From positions 1-64,000 of the forward strand of contig NZ_JOAI01000014.1 of NCBI RefSeq assembly GCF_000717715.1: 64,000 nucleotides of DNA, given 5' to 3'. The stretch comes from Streptomyces sp. NRRL B-24484. Lineage in GTDB: Bacteria > Actinomycetota > Actinomycetes > Streptomycetales > Streptomycetaceae. This document shows, in pieces, positions 17,046-27,209 of the stretch (positions are counted from its first letter, which is position 1; each line of letters begins with the position of its first letter). The notes beneath the pieces were generated by a model. That model was not told where the DNA came from, made no database searches, and was given only the letters and a program-made list of their open reading frames with translations. The position numbers and the translations under genes are program-made.

Positions 17046-17816
17046 GTGCCGGACGGGCTGCGCTTCGCCTTCGGCACGCTCTCGGTGCTGCCGGTCCGGG
17101 TCGACCGCTGGGACCGGCCGACGGCCGGGCGGGCGATGCTCACCGCGCCCGCGGTCGGCGCGGTGCTCGGCCTGCTCGCGGCCGGCACGGGGGCGCTGGT
17201 GGCCTGGCGGGCGGGCGGCCCGCTCGGCGCGGTGGCCGCGATCGGCGCACTCGCCGCGCTGACCCGGGGCCTGCACCTGGACGGTCTGGCCGACGTGGCC
17301 GACGGCCTCGGCAGCGGCAAGCCGGCCGAGGACGCCCTGCGGATCATGAAGCAGTCGGACATCGGGCCGTTCGGCGTGCTGACGCTCCTGCTGGTGATGC
17401 TCGGTCAGATCGCCGCGCTGGCAGGACAGTTCGATGCCTCGCTCGGCCGCGGCGCGCTCGCGGTGCTGACCGCCGCGCTCGCCGGACGCTGCGCGCTCGC
17501 CTGGGGCTGCCGCCGCGGGGTGCCGGCCGCCCGGCCCGGCGGCCTGGGCGCGGCGGTCGCCGGCACCGTTCCGGGCGCGGGAGCGGCCGCGGTCTCGGCC
17601 GGCTGCGCGCTGCTGCTCGCCGCGGCCGGCGCCGGGTACGGCCGACAGGCCTGGGTCTGGCCGGCGGCCCTGGTGGTCGGGCTCGGCTGCGCCCAGCTGC
17701 TGCTGCGCCGCTGCGTGCGGCGGTTCGACGGGATCACCGGGGACGTGCTCGGGGCGACGGCGGAGACCGCGGCCACCGGGGCACTGGTCGCGCTCGCGCT
17801 GATCGGCACGGTCTGA
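17046..17816 (+). CDS. cobS: Adenosylcobinamide-GDP ribazoletransferase (cobalamin synthase)
   Basis: Integral membrane CobS joins adenosylcobinamide-GDP and alpha-ribazole (phosphate), completing the cobalamin nucleotide loop. 256 residues, mostly hydrophobic, with the family signature GLHLDGLADVADGLG followed by ALRIMKQSDIGPFGV. The GTG start lies one base after the cobT stop, so coupling is tight. With cobU and cobT this gives a complete late pathway. The corrin-ring genes are not in the window. Confidence 0.94.
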   Translation: MPDGLRFAFGTLSVLPVRVDRWDRPTAGRAMLTAPAVGAVLGLLAAGTGALVAWRAGGPLGAVAAIGALAALTRGLHLDGLADVADGLGSGKPAEDALRIMKQSDIGPFGVLTLLLVMLGQIAALAGQFDASLGRGALAVLTAALAGRCALAWGCRRGVPAARPGGLGAAVAGTVPGAGAAAVSAGCALLLAAAGAGYGRQAWVWPAALVVGLGCAQLLLRRCVRRFDGITGDVLGATAETAATGALVALALIGTV

Positions 17817-17875
17817 GCGGCCCTCGCCGCCCGGGTGCGGGGGCGCCCGGTTCGCACGGTTCGTCACACCGTGTA

Positions 17876-17899
17876 CGCCCGGTCCGCCGGAACCGGGCG
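17876..17899. terminator. Hairpin after the cob operon
   Basis: Stem CGCCCGGT / ACCGGGCG with an 8-base loop, 60 bases after cobS and before the pepA promoter region (TACCAT -10-like hexamer at 17933-17938). Confidence 0.5.
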
Positions 17900-18056
17900 A
17901 GCCCTGGCGCCGCGCGGTCCCAACATGCGGACTACCATGCGGGGTGCACCGTAGCCCTGCGCCCCGTTTCCCCGCGGAGTCAGCCGGGGTTATGCCGGTA
18001 CGGCACACCCCGAGCCGTCGCCGGCCATGGACCGCGAAAGAACAGGACGCATCGTC

Positions 18057-19553
18057 GTGACAACACTGTCTGTGAGCACCTCCTCCGCCGCAAGCCTGCG
18101 CGCGGACGCCCTGGTGGTCGGCGTGGCGAAGGGCCCCAAGGGCCTGGTGCTCGCCGCCGGCGCCGAGGCCGTGGCCGAGGCGTTCGAGGGCACGCTGGCC
18201 GAGGTCCTCTCCACCCTGGGCGCCACCGGTGCCGAGGGCGAGGCGGTCAAGGTTCCGGCGGCCGCCGGGCTCAAGGCGCCGCTCGTGCTGGCGGTCGGCC
18301 TCGGTGACGCGTCCGAGGACGGCTTCGCCGCGGAGGCGCTGCGCCGGGCCGCCGGTGTCGCCGCCCGCACGCTGGCCGGCGTGAAGAAGGCCGCGCTGGT
18401 GCTGCCCGCCGAGTCCGCCGAGGAGATCGAGGCGGTCGCGCTGGGCGGCCTGCTGGGCTCGTACGCCTTCGGCGCCTACAAGGGCGAGAACGGCAAGACC
18501 CCGGTCGGCGAGCTGGTGGTGCTGGCGCCCCGCAAGGGCAGCAAGGACGCCAAGGCCGCGGTCGACCGCGCCGCCGCCCTGGGCGAGGAGATGAACCGGG
18601 CCCGCGACCTGGTCAACACCGCGCCGAACGACCTCAACCCGAAGTCCTTCGCCGCGATCGCCCAGGCGGCCGGCAAGGAGCACGGCCTCAAGGTCGAGGT
18701 GCTGGACGAGAAGGCGCTGCTCAAGGGCGGCTTCGGCGGCATCCTCGGCGTCGGCGTCGGCTCCGCCAACCCGCCCCGGCTGGTCAAGGTGGCCTACACC
18801 CACCCGAAGGCGAAGACCTCGCTGGCCTTCATCGGCAAGGGCATCACCTACGACTCGGGCGGCATCTCGCTGAAGCCGGCGGGCCACAACGAGACCATGA
18901 AGTGCGACATGTCCGGTGCCGCCGCGGTGTTCGCCGCCGTGGTCGCCGCCAAGCGCCTCGGCCTGCAGGTCAACGTGACCGCCTGGCTGGCGCTGGCCGA
19001 GAACATGCCGTCCGGCACGGCGACCCGCCCCGGCGACGTGCTGCGGATGTACGGCGGCAAGACCGTCGAGGTGCTGAACACCGACGCCGAGGGCCGCCTG
19101 GTGCTGGCCGACGCGATCGTCCGCGCCGGCGAGGAGAACCCGGACGTCATCGTGGACGTCGCCACCCTGACCGGCGCGATGGTGCTGGCCCTGGGCACCC
19201 GTACCTTCGGCGTGATGGCCAACAACGACGAGCTGCGCACCCGGCTGCACGAGACCGCGACCGCGGTGGGCGAGCAGTCCTGGCCGATGCCGCTCCCGGC
19301 GGACCTGCGCAAGGGCATGGTCGAGTCGACGATCGCCGACCTCGCCAACATGGGCGAGCGGATGGGCGGCGGCCTGGTGGCCGGCCTGTTCCTGAAGGAG
19401 TTCGTCGCCGAGGGCATCGACTGGGCGCACCTGGACATCGCCGGACCGGCGTTCAACGAGGGCGGCCCGTTCGGCTACACCCCGAAGGGCGGCACCGCGA
19501 GCGCGGTGCGCACCCTGGTGCGGTACGCGGAGGACGTGGCGGCGGGCGCCTGA
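18057..19553 (+). CDS. pepA: Leucyl aminopeptidase (M17 family)
   Basis: Cytosolic di-metal aminopeptidase releasing N-terminal residues. 498 residues from GTG 18057 (MTTLSVSTSS) with AGGA upstream. The upstream in-frame ATG 18027 does not fit homologs. C-terminal catalytic domain shows GKGITYDSGGISLKP (metal-ligand Lys and Asp), MKCDMSGAAAV, NTDAEGRLVLAD (the M17 signature) and the DIAGPAFNEGG ending. Same position as pepB (Rv2213) in Mycobacterium. Followed by a terminator with a T-run. Confidence 0.95.
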   Translation: MTTLSVSTSSAASLRADALVVGVAKGPKGLVLAAGAEAVAEAFEGTLAEVLSTLGATGAEGEAVKVPAAAGLKAPLVLAVGLGDASEDGFAAEALRRAAGVAARTLAGVKKAALVLPAESAEEIEAVALGGLLGSYAFGAYKGENGKTPVGELVVLAPRKGSKDAKAAVDRAAALGEEMNRARDLVNTAPNDLNPKSFAAIAQAAGKEHGLKVEVLDEKALLKGGFGGILGVGVGSANPPRLVKVAYTHPKAKTSLAFIGKGITYDSGGISLKPAGHNETMKCDMSGAAAVFAAVVAAKRLGLQVNVTAWLALAENMPSGTATRPGDVLRMYGGKTVEVLNTDAEGRLVLADAIVRAGEENPDVIVDVATLTGAMVLALGTRTFGVMANNDELRTRLHETATAVGEQSWPMPLPADLRKGMVESTIADLANMGERMGGGLVAGLFLKEFVAEGIDWAHLDIAGPAFNEGGPFGYTPKGGTASAVRTLVRYAEDVAAGA

Positions 19554-19571
19554 CGCTCCCCGATATCCGCG

Positions 19572-19606
19572 GAGGGGTCCGGTGCCCGGTGGGCGCCGGA
19601 CCCCTC
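19572..19606 (+). terminator. Rho-independent-like terminator of pepA
   Basis: 16-bp stem with one G-U pair (GAGGGGTCCGGTGCCC / GGGCGCCGGACCCCTC), 3-base loop, followed by GGCGTTTTCC. The T-run is unusual for this genome. Confidence 0.85.
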
Positions 19607-19616
19607 GGCGTTTTCC

Positions 19617-19707
19617 TATTACCAGCCGGTAATACATCGAGGGTGGCGAAGGCCACATTCCGAGACGGTGTTCGCCGCGGGCGAAACTGTGTTCCGCAGT
19701 GCGGAAC
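19617..19707. promoter_or_regulatory. Cluster of four inverted repeats upstream of lpd
   Basis: The 350-base gap before lpd holds, in order: TATTACCAGCCGGTAATA (19617-19634; 7-bp arms), GTGGC-GAAG-GCCAC (19643-19656), TTCGCC-GCG-GGCGAA (19671-19685) and GTTCCGC-AGT-GCGGAAC (19691-19707). The first is AT-rich and operator-like. The others are spaced about 20-25 bp apart. No confident -35/-10 pair was found. The rest of the gap shows nothing I can name. Confidence 0.5.
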
Positions 19708-19968
19708 CGGCCCGGGCGCGGGCCTCCGCAACCGCCCCTCTCCGGGCCACCGGCACCGCTGTGAGCTGCGGCGATACCCACCCGTACGGGGCATTCGAGC
19801 GACCCGCGGCCGCCGGACCGCGGCCGCCGGGGCAGCCCCGGACACCAGTCGCCTCGAACAAGTGCAAAGATGTATTTCCGGCACGACTGGGCGCCCCACA
19901 AAGGCTTCCCACCCCACCGGACCGCGACCGGCCCGGCGAACCGCACCCCTTTGCATGGAGGACGTGAC

Positions 19969-21357
19969 GTGGCGAACGACGCCAGCACCGTTTTCGACGT
20001 TGTCATTCTCGGAGGCGGAAGCGGCGGTTACGCCGCGGCGCTCCGCGCCGCCCAGCTCGGCCTGAACGTCGCCCTGATCGAGAAGGGCGAGCTCGGCGGT
20101 ACCTGCCTGCACCGCGGCTGCATCCCCACCAAGGCTCTGCTGCACGCGGCCGAGGTCGCCGACGAGACCCGCGAGGCCGCCGAGTTCGGCGTCCTGGCCA
20201 CCTTCCAGGGCATCGACATCAAGGGCGTCCACAAGTACAAGGACGACGTGGTCTCGGGCCTCTACAAGGGCCTGCAGGGCCTCGTCGCCTCGCGCAAGGT
20301 CACCTACATCCAGGGCGAGGGCCGGCTGTCCTCGCAGACCTCGGTGGACGTCAACGGCCAGCGCGTCGAGGGCCGCCACATCGTCCTCGCCACCGGCTCG
20401 GTCCCCAAGTCGCTGCCCGGTCTGACCATCGACGGCAACCGGGTCATCTCCTCGGACCACGCCCTCAAGCTCGACTACATCCCGAAGTCGGCCGTCATCC
20501 TCGGCGGCGGCGTCATCGGCGTCGAGTTCGCGTCCGTGTGGAAGTCCTTCGGCGTCGACGTCACCATCGTCGAGGCCCTGCCGCACCTCGTCCCGCTGGA
20601 GGACGAGAACTCCTCGAAGCTGCTGGAGCGCGCCTTCCGCAAGCGCGGCATCAAGTTCGAGCTGAAGGCCCGCTTCTCGGGCGTCGAGTACACCGAGAAC
20701 GGTGTCCGCGTCTCGACCGAGAACGGCAAGCAGATCGACGCCGACGTGCTCCTGGTCGCCATCGGCCGCGGCCCGGTCTCGGCCGGCCTCGGCTACGAGG
20801 AGGCCGGCGTCGCCACGGACCGCGGCTACGTCCTGGTCGACGAGTACCTGCGCACCAACGTGCCGACGATCTCGGCGGTCGGCGACCTCGTCCCGACCCT
20901 GCAGCTCGCCCACGTCGGCTTCGCCGAGGGCATGCTCGTCGCCGAGCGCCTGGCGGGCCTGAAGGTCGTCCCGATCGACTACGACGGCATCCCGCGCGTG
21001 ACCTACTCCAACCCGGAGGTCGCGTCCGTCGGTCTGTCCGAGGCCAAGGCCGCCGAGCAGTACGGCAAGGACAAGATCGTCACGCTCAAGTACAACCTGG
21101 CCGGCAACGGCAAGAGCAAGATCCTGAAGACCGCCGGCGAGATCAAGCTCGTCCAGGTCAAGGACGGCGCCGTGGTGGGTGTCCACATGGTCGGCGCCCG
21201 CATGGGCGAGCAGGTCGGCGAGGCCCAGCTGATCTACAACTGGGAGGCGCTGCCCGCCGAGGTCGCGCAGCTCATCCACGCGCACCCCAGCCAGTCCGAG
21301 GCTCTGGGCGAGGCGCACCTGGCGCTGGCCGGCAAGCCGCTGCACGCGCACGACTGA
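19969..21357 (+). CDS. lpdA: Dihydrolipoamide dehydrogenase (E3)
   Basis: FAD flavoprotein that reoxidises the lipoyl groups of 2-oxoacid dehydrogenase complexes with NAD+. 462 residues from GTG 19969 with GGAGG eight bases upstream. [20 protein letters not shown]-binding motif, redox-active pair in [16 protein letters not shown], second nucleotide motif [15 protein letters not shown], and the interface His-Glu dyad in [14 protein letters not shown]. Followed after 62 bases by sucB, so the E3 and E2 components are adjacent. Mycobacterium keeps its lpd elsewhere. Confidence 0.96.
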   Translation: MANDASTVFDVVILGGGSGGYAAALRAAQLGLNVALIEKGELGGTCLHRGCIPTKALLHAAEVADETREAAEFGVLATFQGIDIKGVHKYKDDVVSGLYKGLQGLVASRKVTYIQGEGRLSSQTSVDVNGQRVEGRHIVLATGSVPKSLPGLTIDGNRVISSDHALKLDYIPKSAVILGGGVIGVEFASVWKSFGVDVTIVEALPHLVPLEDENSSKLLERAFRKRGIKFELKARFSGVEYTENGVRVSTENGKQIDADVLLVAIGRGPVSAGLGYEEAGVATDRGYVLVDEYLRTNVPTISAVGDLVPTLQLAHVGFAEGMLVAERLAGLKVVPIDYDGIPRVTYSNPEVASVGLSEAKAAEQYGKDKIVTLKYNLAGNGKSKILKTAGEIKLVQVKDGAVVGVHMVGARMGEQVGEAQLIYNWEALPAEVAQLIHAHPSQSEALGEAHLALAGKPLHAHD

Positions 21358-21419
21358 TCCGCGGCACCCCCTTAGTTGTCCATTCCTGTACGCAAGACTT
21401 GATAGGAGTCGCTGAAACC

Positions 21420-23213
<1,794 letters not shown>

Positions 23214-23243
23214 GGACCGCGCCGCACCCCGCGGACGCAACGC

Positions 23244-23287
23244 ACGGCGGACCCCCGCCCCGGTCTCCCGGGGCGGGGGTCCGCCGT
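23244..23287 (+). terminator. Terminator hairpin of sucB
   Basis: Perfect 20-bp stem (23244-23263 with 23268-23287), 4-base loop. Confidence 0.85.
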
Positions 23288-23445
23288 TCGCCCGCTCGCT
23301 CCGGGCCCTCTCGACCCGGCGCCGACGCTCGTCGTTCCGTCGCTCCTTCGTCGTTCCCTCCCTCCTCGCTCTCGTCGCCGGCGGGCCCTTCGGCTCGGGG
23401 CGGGGGTCCGTCGTTTCGTCCGCCCTCGTCCCGGGGCGGGGGCCG
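23270..23445. repeat. Three copies of GGGGCGGGGGTCCG in the sucB-DUF4240 gap
   Basis: The right arm of the sucB terminator (23270-23283) recurs at 23397-23410 and, less one base, at 23433-23445, in a CGTCGTTCC-rich low-complexity stretch. This 320-base gap otherwise holds nothing recognisable. Confidence 0.5.
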
Positions 23446-23533
23446 TGCCCGCGCGCCCCCGGAGGGCCGCTCCGCCCCTCCCCGTCGCGCCTCGCATGCA
23501 TTGGCCGGGGTGAGCGTGGATGCTGGAGCGGTG

Positions 23534-24049
23534 ATGTACGAGACGGACTTCTGGCAGCTGATCGACGAGACCCGCGAGGCCGCGGCGGGCGACCCGGACG
23601 ACCAGGCCGACGCGCTGGTGGACCGGCTGGCGCAGCTCACCCCGGACGACGTCGTCGACTTCGCCCGGCTGTTCGAGGCCCGGTTCCAGCGGGCCTTCAC
23701 CACCGAGCTGTGGGCCGCCGCGCACCTGATGCTGGGCGGCGCGTCCGCGGACGACTTCGACTTCTTCCGCTGCTGGCTGATCGGCCAGGGCCGCGAGGTG
23801 TACGAGCACGCGGTGCACGTGCCGGACGAGCTGGCCGCGCTGGTGCCCGACTTCGACGAGGAGGAGGACGGCGAGGCAGAGGACCTCGGCTACGCCGCCG
23901 ACGAGGCGCACGAGCAGCTGACCGGTCTGCCGCTGCCCGACCTCGGTCTCCCGCCTCAGGACGACCCGGAGGGCGCACCGTTCGACTTCGAGGACGACGG
24001 CATCATGGCCAAGCGCTTCCCGCGGCTGTGGGAGCGCTTCGGGCGGTGA
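23534..24049 (+). CDS. DUF4240 domain protein
   Basis: A 171-residue protein. The start MYETDFWQLIDETREAA (ATG 23534, GGAG five bases upstream) and the segment FDFFRCWLIGQGREVYEHAV define the DUF4240 family. The C-terminal third is strongly acidic (DFDEEEDGEAEDLGY) and ends KRFPRLWERFGR. Function unknown; DUF4240 proteins have been linked bioinformatically to WGR/molybdate contexts, but nothing here supports a specific role. Confidence 0.82.
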   Translation: MYETDFWQLIDETREAAAGDPDDQADALVDRLAQLTPDDVVDFARLFEARFQRAFTTELWAAAHLMLGGASADDFDFFRCWLIGQGREVYEHAVHVPDELAALVPDFDEEEDGEAEDLGYAADEAHEQLTGLPLPDLGLPPQDDPEGAPFDFEDDGIMAKRFPRLWERFGR

Positions 24050-24078
24050 GGCGGGCGCCGGCGGGCGCCCAGGCGGCG

Positions 24079-24110
24079 GTCCCGGCCGGCGCTGCGGCGC
24101 CGGCCGGGAC
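24079..24110. terminator. Bidirectional hairpin
   Basis: Perfect 14-bp stem GTCCCGGCCGGCGC with its complement and a 4-base loop, between the convergent DUF4240 and DUF2510 genes. Confidence 0.75.
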
Positions 24111-24115
24111 GCGGG

Positions 24116-25096
24116 TCAGGCGCCGCTGCCCGGGGTGGTGGGGCGGATGCCGGCGACGATCGCGTCGACGGTGCCGAAGGAGGGTGCCTGCGGGTCGTCG
24201 TCCACACCGCCGTGCAGCAGCACGAAGCCGCTGCCGCGGCTGTCGGGCACGGCCACCATCAGCACGTAGCCGGCGGCGCCCTGCTCGGGCGTGACGTGCC
24301 AGCGCACCGCGTAGCCGATCGAACCCGCGACCGCCACGGGCCCGGAGGCCAGCTCGTCGTGGTCGGTGAGGTCACCGAAGACCCGCGGGGCGTACAGGGC
24401 CATCTGCGCCTTCGCGACCGTGGCCGCGTCCGTGCCGGGTACCGACAGCGTCTCGATGGAGAACTGACCGCGGATGCACTGCGACTCCATGCCGCAGTCG
24501 TACGGGCCGGTGACCTCGTAGACGGAGCTGCTGCCGCTGCTGGCGTGCACCGTCCAGCCGGTGGGCCGCGGCACGCGCCAGCCGTGCAGCACGTCGGTCA
24601 TGGTGCTGCCGGCCAGCGGCGGCGTGCTGGTGCGCGGGCTGGGGCTGGTCCGCGGCAGGCTCGGGCTGGTCCGCGGGGAGGCGGAGAAGCTCACCGGCGG
24701 CGGCGCCGTCACGACCGGCTTGTCGTCGTCGCTGTTGGAGACCACCAGCACCACGGCGGCCACCGCCGCGAGGGCCAGCACACCGGCGGCGATGCCGATG
24801 ATCAGGCCGTTGCGGTTCTTCGGGCCGGCCGCCGTCGACGGGTAGGCGTAGGGCGGGCCGGCCTGCGGGTAGCCGTACTGCCCCGGCTGCTGCTGCGGGT
24901 AGCCGTACCCGGGCTGCGGGACGGCCTGGCCGGCCCAGGCCTGGGTGGGGGCGTCGGCGATCTGCGGGGCCGCTGCGGACTGGGCGCCCCGGACCTCGGC
25001 GGTCCAGGCGTTGCCGTCCCACCAGCGTTCCTGCGCGGTGCCGCCCGGCCCGGGCTCCGGGGTCGGGTACCAGCCGGGAGGAATCGATGTGCTCAC
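24116..25096 (-). CDS. Membrane-anchored DUF2510 protein
   Basis: A 326-residue protein. N-terminal DUF2510 (PPGWYPTPEPG...ERWWDGNAWT), then a Tyr/Pro/Gln/Gly-rich cytoplasmic segment, one membrane helix (about 98-120, LIIGIAAGVLALAAVAAVVLVV), a Ser/Pro/Thr stalk with repeats of RTSPS, and an exported domain with two cysteines (YDCGMESQC). Function unknown. GTG start at 25096 follows TACCGT and six bases on the minus strand, indicating leaderless translation. Confidence 0.82.
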   Translation of the reverse strand: MSTSIPPGWYPTPEPGPGGTAQERWWDGNAWTAEVRGAQSAAAPQIADAPTQAWAGQAVPQPGYGYPQQQPGQYGYPQAGPPYAYPSTAAGPKNRNGLIIGIAAGVLALAAVAAVVLVVSNSDDDKPVVTAPPPVSFSASPRTSPSLPRTSPSPRTSTPPLAGSTMTDVLHGWRVPRPTGWTVHASSGSSSVYEVTGPYDCGMESQCIRGQFSIETLSVPGTDAATVAKAQMALYAPRVFGDLTDHDELASGPVAVAGSIGYAVRWHVTPEQGAAGYVLMVAVPDSRGSGFVLLHGGVDDDPQAPSFGTVDAIVAGIRPTTPGSGA

Positions 25097-25189
25097 GGCC
25101 GTACGGTACCGGTCCCGGGGTACGGCCGGGCAGGGGCGGCAAGGTCACGACTTGGACCGGCCGGGCCGCCGCAGCCCCCTGGTGGGCCG

Positions 25190-25687
25190 TCAGCCGACGA
25201 GCGGGCGGCCCATCCAGACGTCGTCCACGTAGGCGCCGTCCAGCAGGAACTCCTCGCGCAGCACGCCCTCCACCGTGAAGCCGCAGCGCTCGTACAGGTG
25301 TCGGGCGGGGGTGTTGTGGCCGAGCACCCGCAGGGTCATCCGGCGGGCCCCGGCCGCGGCGGCGGCCGCACAGGCGGCCTCGACGAGGGCCCGGCCGACG
25401 CCGTGGCCGCGGACGCCGTGGTCGACGGCGAGACCCTGGATCTGGCGGACGTGGCGGTTGCTGGCGAGCGGGGTCGGCGCGGTCTGGCGCACGTATCCGA
25501 CGACCCGGCCGCCGAGTTCGGCGACCAGGTAGCCGTCGGGGGCGTGCCGCGCGTCGAAGAAGGCGGTGCCCTCGGCACGGCGGGGGGCCACCTCGCTGAG
25601 GACGGACCAGACGGCGCGGTCGAGCGCGGCGAGTTCGGCGTCGTCCTCGGCACGGGCGGTACGGATCGTCAGCTCGTCGTGCGGCAT
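25190..25687 (-). CDS. GNAT-family N-acetyltransferase
   Basis: A 165-residue single GNAT domain. Motif A VDHGVRGHGVGRALVEA binds acetyl-CoA, and the C-terminal LGHNTPARHLYERCGFTVEGVLREEF is typical of RimJ/RimI-like and small-molecule acetyltransferases. ATG 25687 is chosen because TACCAT lies seven bases before it, giving a leaderless mRNA. ATG 25696 would place the start codon inside that -10 box. Substrate unknown. Confidence 0.87.
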   Translation of the reverse strand: MPHDELTIRTARAEDDAELAALDRAVWSVLSEVAPRRAEGTAFFDARHAPDGYLVAELGGRVVGYVRQTAPTPLASNRHVRQIQGLAVDHGVRGHGVGRALVEAACAAAAAAGARRMTLRVLGHNTPARHLYERCGFTVEGVLREEFLLDGAYVDDVWMGRPLVG

Positions 25688-25857
25688 GGGGGTCATGGTA
25701 GGAGGTGGGGCCCGGGGCTACGGGGGCGGGTGGGGGCGGGTGGGGGCGGGGTGCCCGGTGGGGACGGCGGTGCGGCACTGTGCCCTCCCGGGTTGTGGGA
25801 GGCGGCGCGCGCCGGGTGCTGGGCGTGGTGTGGGTGCGGAGCTGGGAGGATGGGGGC

Positions 25858-26769
25858 ATGCGCATCGCGGTGACGGGGTCCACGGGTCTGATCGGTTCTG
25901 CTCTTGTCCGCTCGCTGCTCGCGGACGGGCACGAGGTGGTGCGGCTGGTGCGACAGCGCAGCCGGGTGGGGCGGCAGCCGGACGGGACGGTCGGGATCGG
26001 CTGGAACCCCCGTCTGCTGCAGGTGGACGCGGCCGGGCTGGAGGGCACCGACGCGGTGGTCCACCTGGCCGGCGCCGGGGTCGCCGACCGGCGGTGGTCG
26101 CAGGCGTACCGGCAGGAGATCCGGGACAGCCGGGTACTCGGCACGGAGACCGTGGCGGGTGCGCTGGCGGAGCTCCAGCGGCCGCCGAAGGTCCTGGTGA
26201 GCGCGTCCGCGGTCGGCTTCTACGGCCAGACCGGGGACCGGGTCATCGACGAGGAGTCACCCGCCGGGGACGACTTCCTGGCCCGGGTGTGCGTCGAGTG
26301 GGAGGCCGCCGCCCGGCCGGCGGAGGACGCCGGGATCCGGGTGGTGCACCCGCGCACCGGGCTGGTGCTGTCCGCGCGCGGCGGTGCGCTGGGGCGGATG
26401 CTGCCGCTGTTCCGGCTCGGGCTGGGCGGGCGGCTGGGTTCGGGCGGGCAGTACTGGAGCGTGCTGTCGCTGGCCGACGAGGTGGCGGCGATGCGGTTCC
26501 TGATCGACCGTGCGGACCTGTCCGGTCCGGTCGACCTGACCGGTCCGCGCCCGGTGACCAATGCGGAGCTGACGGAGGTCCTCGGGCGGGTGCTGGGGCG
26601 GCCGACGGTCATGGCGGTGCCGGAGATCGCGCTGAGGACGGTGCTCGGGGACATGGCCGTCGAGGTGGTGGGCAGCCACCGGGTGCTGCCGGAGCGGCTG
26701 TTGGCGGCCGGCTTCCGGTTCCGGCACCCCGACGCGGAGTCGATGGTGCGGGCGGCCCTGCTGGACTGA
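25858..26769 (+). CDS. TIGR01777-family NAD(P)-binding epimerase-like protein
   Basis: A 303-residue extended SDR fold. MRIAVTGSTGLIGSALVRSL nucleotide motif, GWNPRLLQVDAAGLEGTDAVVHLAGAG, SASAVGFYG and HPRTGLVLS are characteristic of the YfcH/TIGR01777 family (C-terminal DUF1731 region from about 245). ATG 25858 has GGAGG upstream. It occupies the place of Rv2216 between the E2 gene and lipB in Mycobacterium, so a conserved link with the lipoylation cluster exists, but the reaction is unknown. Confidence 0.9.
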   Translation: MRIAVTGSTGLIGSALVRSLLADGHEVVRLVRQRSRVGRQPDGTVGIGWNPRLLQVDAAGLEGTDAVVHLAGAGVADRRWSQAYRQEIRDSRVLGTETVAGALAELQRPPKVLVSASAVGFYGQTGDRVIDEESPAGDDFLARVCVEWEAAARPAEDAGIRVVHPRTGLVLSARGGALGRMLPLFRLGLGGRLGSGGQYWSVLSLADEVAAMRFLIDRADLSGPVDLTGPRPVTNAELTEVLGRVLGRPTVMAVPEIALRTVLGDMAVEVVGSHRVLPERLLAAGFRFRHPDAESMVRAALLD

Positions 26770-26778
26770 AGGATCCGG

Positions 26779-26833
26779 GCGGGAGACGCGCGGGAGACGC
26801 GCGGGATCCGCGCGCGAAACGGGCGGGAGACGG
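26779..26833. repeat. Five 11-bp tandem repeats directly after the TIGR01777 gene
   Basis: Units GCGGGAGACGC, GCGGGAGACGC, GCGGGATCCGC, GCGCGAAACGG, GCGGGAGACGG (26779-26833), with a degraded sixth unit to 26844. The period equals about one helical turn. The rest of the 440-base gap holds a terminator hairpin and a promoter for the next gene. Confidence 0.65.
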
Positions 26834-26926
26834 GCAGGACTGAGAGGGTCCGGTTCCGGGTAAGCGCCCCCGTACGTGGGGCGGGCCCGGTCCGCCCACC
26901 GGGCGCACAGGGGCGCACGGTTGCAG

Positions 26927-26954
26927 ACGGAGGGCGCGCCGTCGCGCCCTCCGT
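26927..26954 (+). terminator. Terminator hairpin
   Basis: Perfect 12-bp stem ACGGAGGGCGCG / CGCGCCCTCCGT, 4-base loop. Confidence 0.75.
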
Positions 26955-27085
26955 GACCGTGTGCGCCCGGCGCCGCCGGATCGCCGCTGGTCCGGCGCAC
27001 GCCCGGTGACCGGTCCCCTCCGCAGTGCCACCACGACCCGGTGGTCGGGGCCGATTCCACCGGCCGCGCCGGTCTGATCAGCACA

Positions 27086-27114
27086 TTGACGGGGCATCAC
27101 GTTTGACGGACCGT
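27086..27114 (+). promoter_or_regulatory. Promoter of the FAD oxidoreductase gene
   Basis: TTGACG (27086-27091), 17 bases, GACCGT (27109-27114). A second TTGACGG copy (27103-27109) lies in the spacer, 17 bp away. Confidence 0.45.
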
Positions 27115-27209
27115 ACCCGGCACCCCGCTGCCCGCCTCGGCCGGAGCTCCCCGGGGCCCGGCCGCCGCCGCGCGGGCCCGGAGGCCGCCGTCAGGGAGGG
27201 AGCACACCC

